A stretch of 64,000 bases of DNA from Dokdonia sp. (lineage in GTDB: Bacteria; Bacteroidota; Bacteroidia; Flavobacteriales; Flavobacteriaceae): assembly GCA_020630915.1 (NCBI GenBank), contig JAHDIF010000003.1, positions 310,001-374,000 on the forward strand. Reading direction: 5' to 3'. Of this stretch, positions 8,146 through 17,446 are shown piece by piece. Numbering within the stretch: the first letter of the stretch is position 1; each line of letters begins with the position of its first letter. The translations under genes and the position numbers were made by a program. A model generated the notes under the pieces. That model saw only the letters and a list, made by a program, of their open reading frames with translations, was not told the DNA's origin and did not search any database.

Positions 8146-9288
8146 CTAGTAATTCACGCGATCTACAATCTCTAATCCATATCCTATCATTCCCACACGT
8201 TTTGCTCCGTCACTATTAGAGAGAAGTTTTATCTTAGAAATATTCAGGTCGTGTAAAATTTGTGCTCCTATGCCAAAATCACGGTTATCCATGATAATAT
8301 TTGGGGCTTTCATAATACCTGATTTTTGTCGCTCTTTGAGCTCATTAAGTCTCCCTAAAAGATTGAGCGAAGCATTATCTTGATTAATGAATACAATGGC
8401 ACCTTTTCCTGCCTCGTGAATAGCTTGGAACATATCATCCAGCTTCTTATCAGCATTGTTGGTAAGCGTTCCTAATATGTCATTGTTGATCTGTGTTGAG
8501 TTTACACGAACTAATACAGATTCATCTTGAGCCCAACTTCCTTTGGTTAGGGCGATGTGTATTTGATCGTTTGTAGTTTGTTTGTATGCTCGCAACCTAT
8601 ATTCTCCAAAGCGTGTCTGGACATCAAAATCTTCTTTCTTTTCGATAAGGCTATCGTAATTCATACGATAGGCAACGAGATCTTCAATAGACACAATCTT
8701 AAGATCAAATTTCTCGGCTACTTCTAAAAGTTGCGGTAATCTGGCCATCGTCCCATCTTCATTCATAATTTCAACGATCACTCCTGCGGGTTGGAAACCA
8801 GCGAGTCTCGCAAAGTCTATAGCCGCTTCTGTGTGACCTACACGACGTAGGACGCCTCCTTCTTTCGCTTTAAGCGGGAAAATATGTCCAGGTCTACTTA
8901 GATCATAAGGCTTTATAGCGGGGTTGGTTAGTGCTTTTACTGTCTTTGCTCTGTCTGCAGCACTTATCCCTGTAGTGACTCCCTGTCCTTTTAAGTCTAT
9001 AGAAATAGTAAATGCAGTTTCCATAGGATCTGTATTGCTATTTACCATCATGTCGAGCTTAAGCTCTTCGCAGCGGTCCTCAGTAATGGGCGTGCAGATG
9101 AGACCGCGCCCGTGCGTGGCCATAAAATTGATCATTTCTGGCGTTACTGCCTCTGCAGCGGCTACAAAATCACCTTCATTCTCTCTGTCTTCATCATCTA
9201 CAACAATAATCACCTTACCATTTTTGATATCTTCTATGGCTTCTTGGATGGTGTGTAGCTGGGTAGTGCGTTCTGCGGTCATTTGCAT
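8146..9288 (-). CDS. ribB: DHBP synthase with degenerate GTP cyclohydrolase II-like C-terminus
   Basis: The N-terminal half (residues about 10-208) is 3,4-dihydroxy-2-butanone 4-phosphate synthase, which feeds riboflavin synthesis from ribulose 5-phosphate. Its active-site segments are intact: DDEDRENEGDF (31-41), THGRGLICTP (58-67), RPGHIFPL (132-139) and GHTEAAIDFARLAG (151-164). The C-terminal half (about 215-380) aligns with GTP cyclohydrolase II by layout, but the three zinc cysteines are absent (the region 262-282 reads VNSTQINNDILGTLTNNADKK) and the RQEGRGIG loop is replaced by INQDNASLN. It is therefore probably active only as RibB. It lies downstream of the lptF/G-like gene, 86 bp away on the same strand. 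An ATG two codons further in is an alternative start. Confidence 0.93.
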   Translation of the reverse strand: MQMTAERTTQLHTIQEAIEDIKNGKVIIVVDDEDRENEGDFVAAAEAVTPEMINFMATHGRGLICTPITEDRCEELKLDMMVNSNTDPMETAFTISIDLKGQGVTTGISAADRAKTVKALTNPAIKPYDLSRPGHIFPLKAKEGGVLRRVGHTEAAIDFARLAGFQPAGVIVEIMNEDGTMARLPQLLEVAEKFDLKIVSIEDLVAYRMNYDSLIEKKEDFDVQTRFGEYRLRAYKQTTNDQIHIALTKGSWAQDESVLVRVNSTQINNDILGTLTNNADKKLDDMFQAIHEAGKGAIVFINQDNASLNLLGRLNELKERQKSGIMKAPNIIMDNRDFGIGAQILHDLNISKIKLLSNSDGAKRVGMIGYGLEIVDRVNY

Positions 9289-9374
9289 AGCTCAAAGTTT
9301 ATGGTACAAAGATACGCAAAGTGAAAAAGAAAGAATTTAAGAAGTGATGAAATGTACTTTTTTTTGACTAAAAT

Positions 9375-11018
9375 TTATTTATCAAGATAATACCCCTGCA
9401 CCTTTAAATTCTCCACCGTAATTCCAAGCTCACCCAACCTATCAATAGCGGCATTCCGCATATCTTCTGAATACCCATATTGTTTATAGTTTTTAACAAT
9501 ATCCTTGAGCTGGTTAGCACTTCTATCTGCAAGCATTTTTTCTTCTTCCAGAGTAATAGAGTAGGAATAGTCTACAACTGGGACATCATTATGGGTTTTC
9601 TTTTTAGAGAAGAAGCGTTTTATAGGGATGAGAATTCCATCAAGGTCAAATAGCCCTTGATCTGTAGTGGCTCTATAGGTAAGGTATACTCCTATGGGTA
9701 ACATTATAACCGTACTTAGCCAGGCAGCAACCATAGGAGTAATTGTCCCATCTTCTGCACTATTTTTTGCAAAGATGCCTATAAAGTGAAAGGTTAGAAA
9801 GGACACTACACCTAAAACTATAGGCAAACCCAATCCTCCTTTGCGAATAATAGCACCCAGAGGAGCGCCTACAAAAAAGAGTATAATACAGCTAAACCCT
9901 AGGACATACTTATCATGAATGGCAATCTCAAATTTGCTTATCCTGCGCACATCTACAATAATGCGTTTACGCCTATTTTCTAATTCTGTAATAGAATTAG
10001 ACAAGTTGCTTTTAGCAATTTCTAAAATTTTTACCTGTTCATTTGTTTTGAAATTCTCCATAAAAATAGGAGATATACTATCCTTTACCGTGGCTTTAAA
10101 CGTAGTATTAAGCGGTTTTAAGCCTGCTCTTGCAACAATGCCTTCACCGTATTCTTGTCGGTCTTCAATAAAACGATTTCCTAATTCTATAAGAGACGAG
10201 TCTAATTCTCTTATATTGAGCATTTGATAACTGTTGTCAATGTCTTTATCATCTAAGTCTACGTCATCAAGACTACTTAAATCTATATTTAATGTATAGG
10301 TTTCAAATTCACTCTTAGCAAAGGGTTCACGTTTACGTTTTTTAAAGTCTTTTTGGTATACTTCACTGTAGTAATTGCCATCAGAAAGCTTGAGCGAAAG
10401 AACAGGAGAGTCTAGCGAACTAATAAGCTCTCCTTTTTTTGCATTAATCACTGTGTAGTTACCTATACGACCTTTTTCTTTTTGATGTATGATTACATCT
10501 GTAAGGTATTGATCCCGTTCTCCATACTTTTCGGCCACACGAATATTAATGTCGTCTCCTATAGGATTAAACTGCCCAGATCGTATAATCATAGCAGGTT
10601 TTAGTTTCCCTATATTTCTTCGGAGATTTCTAAATTCGTATTGAGAAGCTGGAATCACGTGGTTTGCAAAAAGAAAAGAAACAACTCCCAGAAAGACAAT
10701 AAAGACAATGAGACTTTTCATAGCTCGCTGTAGTGAAATCCCTGTAGATTTCATTGCTGCAAACTCATAGTTCTCCGCAAAATTTCCAAAAGTCATGATA
10801 CTCGTTAGCAGGACAGAGAGTGGTAGGACAAGTGATACTAGGCTAGGAGTGACGAGCACCAAAAATTTGAGTATCACGCTAAAGTCTAGATCACGACCCG
10901 CAAGCTCTTGTATATAGAGCCATACACTTTGTAAAACAAAAATGAACATCAATATGGTAAAGATGCTCAAGAATGTTTTTACGTATGTAAAAAGTATGTA
11001 CCGATCTAAAATCTTCAT
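9375..11018 (-). CDS. LptF/LptG family permease (YjgP/YjgQ)
   Basis: Members of this family are the inner-membrane permease subunits of the Lpt machine that moves lipopolysaccharide to the cell surface. The start MKILDRYILFTYVKTF is typical. Three N-terminal membrane helices (about residues 10-35, 50-75, 100-120) precede a periplasmic jellyroll-like region (about 130-360). Three more helices (about 370-450) and a cytoplasmic tail rich in Lys/Glu follow. At 547 residues it is longer than the roughly 360 of E. coli LptF/G, mainly from an extended periplasmic part and the C-terminal tail. It lies between lolA-like and ribB-like genes; whether it is LptF or LptG cannot be told. Confidence 0.9.
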   Translation of the reverse strand: MKILDRYILFTYVKTFLSIFTILMFIFVLQSVWLYIQELAGRDLDFSVILKFLVLVTPSLVSLVLPLSVLLTSIMTFGNFAENYEFAAMKSTGISLQRAMKSLIVFIVFLGVVSFLFANHVIPASQYEFRNLRRNIGKLKPAMIIRSGQFNPIGDDINIRVAEKYGERDQYLTDVIIHQKEKGRIGNYTVINAKKGELISSLDSPVLSLKLSDGNYYSEVYQKDFKKRKREPFAKSEFETYTLNIDLSSLDDVDLDDKDIDNSYQMLNIRELDSSLIELGNRFIEDRQEYGEGIVARAGLKPLNTTFKATVKDSISPIFMENFKTNEQVKILEIAKSNLSNSITELENRRKRIIVDVRRISKFEIAIHDKYVLGFSCIILFFVGAPLGAIIRKGGLGLPIVLGVVSFLTFHFIGIFAKNSAEDGTITPMVAAWLSTVIMLPIGVYLTYRATTDQGLFDLDGILIPIKRFFSKKKTHNDVPVVDYSYSITLEEEKMLADRSANQLKDIVKNYKQYGYSEDMRNAAIDRLGELGITVENLKVQGYYLDK

Positions 11019-11091
11019 TATAGCGAAACCTCTAAGTGCAAATATATCTGAATCGCGTCATAAAAAAGACAAAAAGATCGCTAAGACTTTG

Positions 11092-11745
11092 TTATAATCT
11101 ATTGATGTAATAATCTGCATATTTACTCTTATCAAAAGTAAATACGTTTTTAGCTAGTGGCTGATTGGTTTTAAAGGAGTTTACCGTAATGGTTATCGAA
11201 GTGCCATTATTTTGGTTAATGATCAGTTTATAGATATGCTTTGTTTGCTTATCTACTCCTAAAAGCGAGTACTTAATCTCACTATTAGAATCCATAGGTG
11301 TAAGTTTTATAAACTGTATTGTTCTTCCTTTGACGTTTTGAGTGATGTCCATTTTCTGAGTGTAGCCTTCGTTAAAGAAGCTTAACATTCTTGATGGAGT
11401 GATTGCGTCTTCATCTTGATCACTTATAGCACTTATAGTAATTTCCTCATCTTCTGGAACAATGGTATACACATCTGTTCCGTCAAAAAGTTGAGTGGTT
11501 CCCATTAATTGGAGGGAATATTTATCTCCTTGCATAACCACACTCCCTTTGGTTTCTTGATTTACACCTTCGGCTTCGTTACTTAGGGCATACTTAAAGT
11601 CTATCCCAATGTTTTCGTAAGAACTAATCTTAGCATTTACCTCTTTGAGTAAGTCTTGTGCAGATTGTGCTTTCGCGAAAGCAAAACACATCATCAGTAA
11701 ACAAACAACTACTACATTTCTTCTTCCTTTGGTCATTTTATTCAT
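11092..11745 (-). CDS. LolA-like outer-membrane lipoprotein carrier
   Basis: This 217-residue exported protein has a signal peptide (VVVVCLLMMCFAFAKAQS) and the LolA-type curved beta-sheet pattern (IGIDFKYALSNEAEGVNQETKGSVVMQGDKYSLQ, DGTDVYTIVPEDEEITI, LIINQNNGTSITITVNSF). LolA carries lipoproteins through the periplasm. It overlaps the ftsK stop by 8 bases if the first ATG is used; the Met at 11736 is an alternative with almost no overlap. The AFAKA at the signal-peptide cleavage region is encoded by a perfect copy of the iterated palindrome (11669-11682). Confidence 0.85.
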   Translation of the reverse strand: MNKMTKGRRNVVVVCLLMMCFAFAKAQSAQDLLKEVNAKISSYENIGIDFKYALSNEAEGVNQETKGSVVMQGDKYSLQLMGTTQLFDGTDVYTIVPEDEEITISAISDQDEDAITPSRMLSFFNEGYTQKMDITQNVKGRTIQFIKLTPMDSNSEIKYSLLGVDKQTKHIYKLIINQNNGTSITITVNSFKTNQPLAKNVFTFDKSKYADYYINRL

Positions 11746-14200
11746 TATTTAAAAGTTCATCAAGAGCTACGATATCTTGCACGAGTACTTGTCTGGCCTT
11801 ACTTCCTTCAAAAGGTCCGACAATTCCTGCGGCTTCTAACTGATCTATTAATCTACCGGCTCTATTATAACCTAGTTTGAGTTTACGTTGTAATAAAGAG
11901 GCACTTCCTTGTTGAGCAATTACCAATACTTCGGCGGCTTGCCTAAAGAGGGCATCTCTATCGCTTTTATCTATATCAAGACTTGTGCCACTTTCTTCAC
12001 CTACGTACTCGGGAAGTAAGTGTGCATCTGGATAAGCCTTTTGTCCTCCTATATAATCAACAATGCGCTCTACTTCTGGCGTATCTACAAAGGCACATTG
12101 TACACGCACTACGTCATTTCCTTGGGTGTAGAGCATATCTCCACGACCTATTAATTGGTCTGCCCCAGAGGTATCCAATATAGTCCTACTATCTATCTTG
12201 CTGGTTACTCTAAAGGCTATACGTGCTGGGAAGTTAGCCTTTATAATTCCTGTAATTACGTTTACAGAAGGACGTTGTGTGGCAATAATAAGATGTATTC
12301 CAATGGCTCTTGCGAGTTGTGCTAGTCGCGCTATAGGGGTTTCTACTTCTTTACCAGATGTCATTATTAGATCTGCAAATTCATCTACAACAAGTACGAT
12401 GTAAGGTAAAAATCTGTGTCCGTTATTAGGATTGAGTTTACGTGATTTAAACTTAGTATTATACTCTTTTATGTTGCGACACATCGCATCTTTAAGAAGA
12501 TCATAACGCGCGTCCATTTCGATACACAAGGAATTAAGTGTGTTAATTACTTTAGAATTATCTGTAATAATAGCTTCTTCTGTATCGGGAAGTTTTGCGA
12601 GGTAATGGCGCTCTATCTTATTAAAAAGTGTAAGCTCTACTTTTTTAGGGTCTACGAGCACAAATTTAACTTCGGCAGGGTGTTTTTTATAGAGTAGGGA
12701 TGTAAGGATCGCATTTAACCCTACAGATTTTCCTTGTCCCGTAGCTCCTGCCATTAATAAGTGGGGCATTTTTGCTAGGTCTACTACAAAGGTTTCATTA
12801 GAAATAGTTTTTCCTAAAGTGAGTGGAAGCTCCATTTCTGCCTCTTGAAAACGCTTAGCTGCCACCGCACTTCGCATAGACACAATACGCGGATTTTTGT
12901 TAGGAACCTCTATACCTATCGTACCTCGACCCGGAATAGGAGCAATAATTCTAATTCCTAAGGCGCTCAGAGATAATGCGATGTCGTCCTCAAGGTTTTT
13001 GATTTTTGAAATACGCACGCCAGCCTCTGGAACAATCTCATATAAAGTAACAGTAGGACCTACGGTTGCTTTAATATTTGCAATGCCTATTTTATAATTG
13101 TTAAGAGTCTCAACAATCTTATTCTTATTCTCTTCAAGTTCTTCTTGATTTATGGTGATACCTTGACCTCCGGTATAATCTTTAAGCAAGTCAATAGGGG
13201 GGAACTTAAAATTACCGAGCTCTAGCGTAGGATCAAACTCACCAAAATCTGCAACGAGCTTATCACTCAATGTTTTTTCTACGACAACTTCCTCTTTCGT
13301 TGCTTCAACTTCTACTTTTATTTCATCTGCGGTTGACTCTGGTTCTGGATCTGGCACTTCTATCTCCATTATCATCTCCACTGGCGCAGGTTTGCTTTTA
13401 GGTTTCCCTATAGTAGGTTGGAGGTTTTCTATGTTTTTTTCAAATGCAGTTTTTGTTTTTTCTGTAGCCGTGTTTAGCGTTATTTCGGCGGGAGACTCTT
13501 CTTCTTTGTTTGCTTTTGCGAAAGCGTTATCCACCACCACACTATCCTGCACAGAATCTTTTACATCTGTTTGAGTGGTAAACTCCTCTGTAAACTCTTT
13601 CTTTTTGGATGCAAAGAAACTACTCACTTTTTCTGGTGTAAGCTTTAGGCGTATGACCGCATACACAACAGCAATAAAAGCGAGTAAAAAAGCGGCTCCT
13701 ATAAAACCGAGATAGTCTTGTAAGAAGTCATTAATTTCAAATCCTACCATCCCGCCTAGCAGGTCGTTTGTATCACTAAAAAAACCAAAAAAGACAGCAA
13801 GCCACAACATTACAATAATACCCCAAAACCAGAAAGAACGCAATTTACCACGAGTAAAATCAAAGAAATAATAAACTCCGGTTATCGCAGTAAGTGCTGC
13901 TAGAATAAAGGATGAAATTCCAAAGCCTTTATACATTATCACATGGCTAATTGCTGCTCCAAATTTACTAAGCCAATTGGCCGCAGGAACTTCGCGATCT
14001 GTAAGATCTGTAAGTGTGCTTTGATCTGCCTTCCAAGTAAATAAATAGGAAGCAAAAGAAATAAAAAGAGCGAGGCCTAAAAAAAACAGAAAACTACCAA
14101 GCAATATCTTTTGCTGTTTAGACAGTTTAAAGGATATAGGTTTACGAGGCTTTTTTACAGCTTTAGGTTTGGCTGGAGTTTTAGTTTTCTTTTTGGCCAT
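11738..14200 (-). CDS. ftsK: DNA translocase FtsK
   Basis: FtsK pumps chromosome ends toward dif at the septum and activates XerCD. The 820-residue protein has four N-terminal membrane helices (about residues 30-190), a Glu/Lys-rich linker (about 195-320), the RecA-like motor with Walker A GATGQGKS (about 484-491) and Walker B LVVDEFADLI (about 602-611), and a C-terminal gamma winged-helix domain (RQAAEVLVIAQQGSASLLQRKL) that reads KOPS-type DNA signals. The Walker A has Gln where Ser is common. A degenerate iterated palindrome near 13511-13525 encodes AFAKA in the linker. It overlaps the lolA-like gene, so the two are translationally coupled. Confidence 0.97.
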   Translation of the reverse strand: MAKKKTKTPAKPKAVKKPRKPISFKLSKQQKILLGSFLFFLGLALFISFASYLFTWKADQSTLTDLTDREVPAANWLSKFGAAISHVIMYKGFGISSFILAALTAITGVYYFFDFTRGKLRSFWFWGIIVMLWLAVFFGFFSDTNDLLGGMVGFEINDFLQDYLGFIGAAFLLAFIAVVYAVIRLKLTPEKVSSFFASKKKEFTEEFTTQTDVKDSVQDSVVVDNAFAKANKEEESPAEITLNTATEKTKTAFEKNIENLQPTIGKPKSKPAPVEMIMEIEVPDPEPESTADEIKVEVEATKEEVVVEKTLSDKLVADFGEFDPTLELGNFKFPPIDLLKDYTGGQGITINQEELEENKNKIVETLNNYKIGIANIKATVGPTVTLYEIVPEAGVRISKIKNLEDDIALSLSALGIRIIAPIPGRGTIGIEVPNKNPRIVSMRSAVAAKRFQEAEMELPLTLGKTISNETFVVDLAKMPHLLMAGATGQGKSVGLNAILTSLLYKKHPAEVKFVLVDPKKVELTLFNKIERHYLAKLPDTEEAIITDNSKVINTLNSLCIEMDARYDLLKDAMCRNIKEYNTKFKSRKLNPNNGHRFLPYIVLVVDEFADLIMTSGKEVETPIARLAQLARAIGIHLIIATQRPSVNVITGIIKANFPARIAFRVTSKIDSRTILDTSGADQLIGRGDMLYTQGNDVVRVQCAFVDTPEVERIVDYIGGQKAYPDAHLLPEYVGEESGTSLDIDKSDRDALFRQAAEVLVIAQQGSASLLQRKLKLGYNRAGRLIDQLEAAGIVGPFEGSKARQVLVQDIVALDELLNNE

Positions 14201-14339
14201 TTACGGTTGGTTTGTAAATATTAAAAATACAACTATGAAACGTGAAAAAAGGGAGTTTCTTACTACTGTTTTACGATCTTTTGAACAGGGTAATTAACAG
14301 TTATAAGATGGATTTCGTATAACTCTACGAAGTTTTTAT

Positions 14340-14777
14340 TCATTTTTTGATTAAATCCTGTGCTCTTTTAATTCCGCAGCCGATTACAAAAATTCGGGTT
14401 CTCCAATCATTCATTCCACCATATGGAATTTTGTCAGTCCAGTATTCAATGCTGCGCTTTTTGAGTTCAGATAATATTTGCTCTATTTCTTCGTCGGATT
14501 TGTACATTCCTATATAATTCCGATTTGCGTGTTCGTCCAATTTGATTGTTTTTAGAGCGAATTCAACAGCTTCTTTTTCGGATGCAAAGTACTCCAAAGT
14601 CTGTTTATCTCCTCTTTCTGTATAAAACCATTGAAAAAGTCCTCCATTGTTTTCCAATCCAAAACCTTCATATATTGGATTTCCATTAAAACTATAACGA
14701 TTCACAGGATAGCAATTAGCTTTCAGCCATTTTTCCAATTCGATGATTGTATCTATTTGTAATTCAGTTTCGTTCAT
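14340..14777 (-). CDS. Hypothetical protein, possibly immunity-like, inserted in housekeeping block
   Basis: This 145-residue soluble protein has no signal peptide or membrane helix. It contains GLENNGGLFQWFYTERGDKQTLEYFASEKEAVEFAL, whose layout (WxxxYxERG followed by an F-x-x-E-x-EA helix) recalls small immunity proteins of polymorphic toxin systems; that is a tentative resemblance from memory, not a family assignment. The C-terminal part has IPYGGMNDWRTRIFVIGCG. It starts 2 bp after the diacylglycerol kinase stop and lies between that gene and ftsK, where a 139-bp AT-rich gap follows. No toxin gene is adjacent. Confidence 0.7.
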   Translation of the reverse strand: MNETELQIDTIIELEKWLKANCYPVNRYSFNGNPIYEGFGLENNGGLFQWFYTERGDKQTLEYFASEKEAVEFALKTIKLDEHANRNYIGMYKSDEEIEQILSELKKRSIEYWTDKIPYGGMNDWRTRIFVIGCGIKRAQDLIKK

Positions 14778-14779
14778 TT

Positions 14780-15148
14780 TTAAATTGAGTACAACTTAGG
14801 ACCATAAATAAGGCAAGCAACTATAATAGCAATAAGGGCTGTAATACCCACAGCTCCAGCCGCTATGTCTTTAAGCCTCCCAATGGTAGGATGTCTTTCT
14901 GGGTGTATAAAATCTGCGACCTCTTCTATGGCGGTATTAATACCTTCTACGCCCATCACAAGACCAATACACAACGTTTGTGCGATCCATTCCATCCGAG
15001 AGATTTTAAAATAAAAACCAGCGATGGTAATCGCGATTGCAATACCCAATTGTACTTGTATACTAGGCTCTGTACGTAATAATTCTATCCCACCTTTTAA
15101 AGAATAAAAGACGCCTTTAATTCTACCTTTTATAAATTTAACAGGCAT
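14780..15148 (-). CDS. dgkA: Diacylglycerol/undecaprenol kinase family protein
   Basis: The family phosphorylates diacylglycerol or undecaprenol in the inner membrane, recycling lipid carriers. The 122-residue size and three membrane helices fit. The signature VMGVEGINTAIEEVADF (about 65-81) carries the catalytic Glu and the NTAIE motif, followed by HPTIGRLKDIAAGAVGI. Its ATG overlaps the tpx stop codon by one base (TAATG), so it is translationally coupled to tpx. Confidence 0.93.
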   Translation of the reverse strand: MPVKFIKGRIKGVFYSLKGGIELLRTEPSIQVQLGIAIAITIAGFYFKISRMEWIAQTLCIGLVMGVEGINTAIEEVADFIHPERHPTIGRLKDIAAGAVGITALIAIIVACLIYGPKLYSI

Positions 15149-15645
15149 TATAAGCTGTTAAGTGCAGCGTCATAGTTAGGCTCTTGACCTACTTCTGGAA
15201 CTTGCTCTGTATATAATACTTTTCCGTGCTCATCTATCACAACAATGGCTCTAGAGTGTAGGTGAGCAAAGGCACTGTCCTCTATCATTACACCATAATC
15301 GTTACCGAAAGACCCGTCCTTAAAATCTGATAATGAGATTACATTATCAAGACCCTCTGCTCCACAAAAACGAGCCTGCGCAAATGGTAAATCTCTGGAG
15401 ATACATAATACATTGGTGTTTTCTAAAGAAGCTGCTTTTTCGTTAAACTTCCGCACCGAAGTTGCACAAACTCCTGTGTCAACACTAGGAAAAATATTGA
15501 GAACTAGTTTTTTACCTCTAAAATCATTGAGGGTTGCTGTACTCATATCGGTACGAGTAAGCTTAAAATCTGGTGCTGGTTGTCCAGCTTTGGGTAAGTT
15601 TCCTATTGTATTTATTGGGTTTCCGCCTAATGTTATAGATGCCAT
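15148..15645 (-). CDS. tpx: Thiol peroxidase Tpx (2-Cys peroxiredoxin)
   Basis: Tpx reduces peroxides with thioredoxin as donor. The 165 residues carry the peroxidatic Cys60 in PSVDTGVCATSVRKF and the resolving Cys94 in PFAQARFCGAEG, as in the family, plus the N-terminal signature ITLGGNPI. It is the first gene of the leftward tpx-dgkA group. Confidence 0.97.
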   Translation of the reverse strand: MASITLGGNPINTIGNLPKAGQPAPDFKLTRTDMSTATLNDFRGKKLVLNIFPSVDTGVCATSVRKFNEKAASLENTNVLCISRDLPFAQARFCGAEGLDNVISLSDFKDGSFGNDYGVMIEDSAFAHLHSRAIVVIDEHGKVLYTEQVPEVGQEPNYDAALNSL

Positions 15646-15831
15646 AGTTAGTATGTTATTGGTTTCTTAGATGCTATAAAAGTACGATTTGAAACGGGTT
15701 CTTACTTTATGATTGGTGTATTTCTAGCGTTAATTTTGTATTAAAATATTTGCTTTATCCCTTCGCTCTCTCTTCACTCTTGAACCTTGCCTGCCGGCAG
15801 GCAGGTCTCACAAGCTCGATTTCGCGAAAGC
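15646..15831. other. Intergenic stretch with palindromes
   Basis: No gene is visible. It holds a perfect 16-bp palindrome TGCCTGCCGGCAGGCA at 15788-15803, far richer in GC than its surroundings, and a core copy of the iterated palindrome (TTTCGCGAAA at 15820-15829) just beyond the stop of the nhaC-like gene. Confidence 0.6.
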
Positions 15832-17286
15832 TTAGGAAACAGGTTTACCTGCAATCATTCTAATCTTAATTCTCAATGCAGCAAAAAGTAAGGTCATAAA
15901 TGGACTAAGCCAGTTAAAAATTGCGTAGACAAAGTATTCTGCTACATTCACTCCTAAGACACCGCTTTGGTAGGCACCACAGGTATTCCAAGGAATAAGA
16001 ACAGAAGTCACAGTTCCAGAATCTTCCAAAGTTCTTGAAAGATTCTCAGGGGCTAGCCCTTTATCTTCATAGGCCTTTTTAAACATTTTCCCAGGAATAA
16101 CAAGGGCGAGATATTGATCTGATGCAATCGCATTCAATCCTAAACAGCTTATTACGGTACTTGCAAAAAGTCCAAATACAGTGTCTGCAACACTTAAAAG
16201 TGCTTTTGTAATTCGAGATAGAGCGCCTATTCCATCCATAACTCCTCCAAAAACCATAGCGCAGCATATTAATAAAATAGTCCATAACATCCCTATAATC
16301 CCACCAGAACTAAAGAGTTCATTAAGTGTCTCATTAGGCGTCTCTATGGCAGTATCTGTCCATATAGCTGTAAGTACTGATGAGAATTGAGAATCAGAAA
16401 GCCTGTCTAAAATTTCAGATTGAAAAATAAAAGCAAATACTGCTGCAAGAATGACTCCAATACTCAAGGCTATAAGAGGTTTAGTTTTTAAAACAATTAA
16501 AGCGACAACGACTGCAGGCACTATAAATAGTAGTGGAGTCGTATTGAACGTATCATCTATAACTGCAAGTAGTGAAGTTACATCTGCAGTTCCAGTAGTG
16601 TCAATGTTCATACTTATGATCACAAAAACTAGAAGTGTAATCACAATGGTAGGAACCGTAGTAAATGCCATATACTTGATATGCGTAAACAAGTCTGTTC
16701 CAGCCATAGCAGGAGCGAGATTGGTCGTGTCGCTTAAAGGCGACATTTTATCACCAAAATAAGCACCAGAAATTACGGCTCCTGCAATCATACCAGGATC
16801 GATACCCAATGCTTGCCCTATTCCTATAAGTGCAATACCCACAGTGGCAGATGTTGTCCAAGAGCTTCCTGTTGCAATGGATATAATTGCCGCTATAATA
16901 ACAGAGGCAGGTAAAAATATAGTAGGATTCAAAACCTGAAGTCCATAATATACCATCGCAGGAATAATACCACTTACTAACCAAGAGCCGGCTAGTGCTC
17001 CCACAAGAAATAAGATCATTATGGGTACAAATACACTTTTAAGATTCTCCCAAATCTCCCTTATCATGGTACTTAAGGATGTTTTATTAAAAAAACCGAC
17101 TATAGCCGCAATCACGCCACCTATTAACAGGATGTATTGATTAGAATAATCACCTAACCAAACCCCTTCTTTAAAAGCCACATTATAATAGAGTAATGCC
17201 ATTAATATAATAACTGGAATCAGTGCCTCCCAAATATTTAACTCTCTATTTTCTACAATGTGTTCATCTTCTCTGTGATTGCTCAT
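15832..17286 (-). CDS. nhaC: Na+/H+ antiporter NhaC family
   Basis: The 484-residue protein is almost entirely membrane helices (about 11-12). The NhaC-type core is visible: ATGSSWTTSATVGIALIGIGQALG, ISGAYFGDKMSPLSDTTNLAPAMAG, and a late LEDSGTVTSVLIPWNTCGAY. It should exchange sodium for protons, which fits a marine bacterium. It has its own transcription unit, divergent from the twin tail-collar genes. Confidence 0.93.
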   Translation of the reverse strand: MSNHREDEHIVENRELNIWEALIPVIILMALLYYNVAFKEGVWLGDYSNQYILLIGGVIAAIVGFFNKTSLSTMIREIWENLKSVFVPIMILFLVGALAGSWLVSGIIPAMVYYGLQVLNPTIFLPASVIIAAIISIATGSSWTTSATVGIALIGIGQALGIDPGMIAGAVISGAYFGDKMSPLSDTTNLAPAMAGTDLFTHIKYMAFTTVPTIVITLLVFVIISMNIDTTGTADVTSLLAVIDDTFNTTPLLFIVPAVVVALIVLKTKPLIALSIGVILAAVFAFIFQSEILDRLSDSQFSSVLTAIWTDTAIETPNETLNELFSSGGIIGMLWTILLICCAMVFGGVMDGIGALSRITKALLSVADTVFGLFASTVISCLGLNAIASDQYLALVIPGKMFKKAYEDKGLAPENLSRTLEDSGTVTSVLIPWNTCGAYQSGVLGVNVAEYFVYAIFNWLSPFMTLLFAALRIKIRMIAGKPVS

Positions 17287-17373
17287 AAGTGCATTTTATT
17301 TACTCACGTAATGTTACGATTTTGAAATGTAGCTTGCAAATACAATAGTATAAAGAGGGTTGCGTATAATAAA

Positions 17374-17404
17374 TTGATAAAGTAATATCAATTTATTATA
17401 TTTG
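17374..17404 (+). promoter_or_regulatory. Promoter of the tail-collar gene pair
   Basis: TTG at 17374-17376, a 20-bp spacer and TATATTTG at 17397-17404 match the Bacteroidetes consensus. The start codon follows at 17447, leaving a leader of about 35-40 bases. Confidence 0.7.
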
Positions 17405-17446
17405 AACTTCCCCCATTTTTTTTAACTAGATAACAATTAAACGTTT

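Noticed and set aside
12897..13097. Open frames antisense to ftsK
   Set aside because: Fully overlapped by the certain ftsK frame, with no promoter or homology signal.
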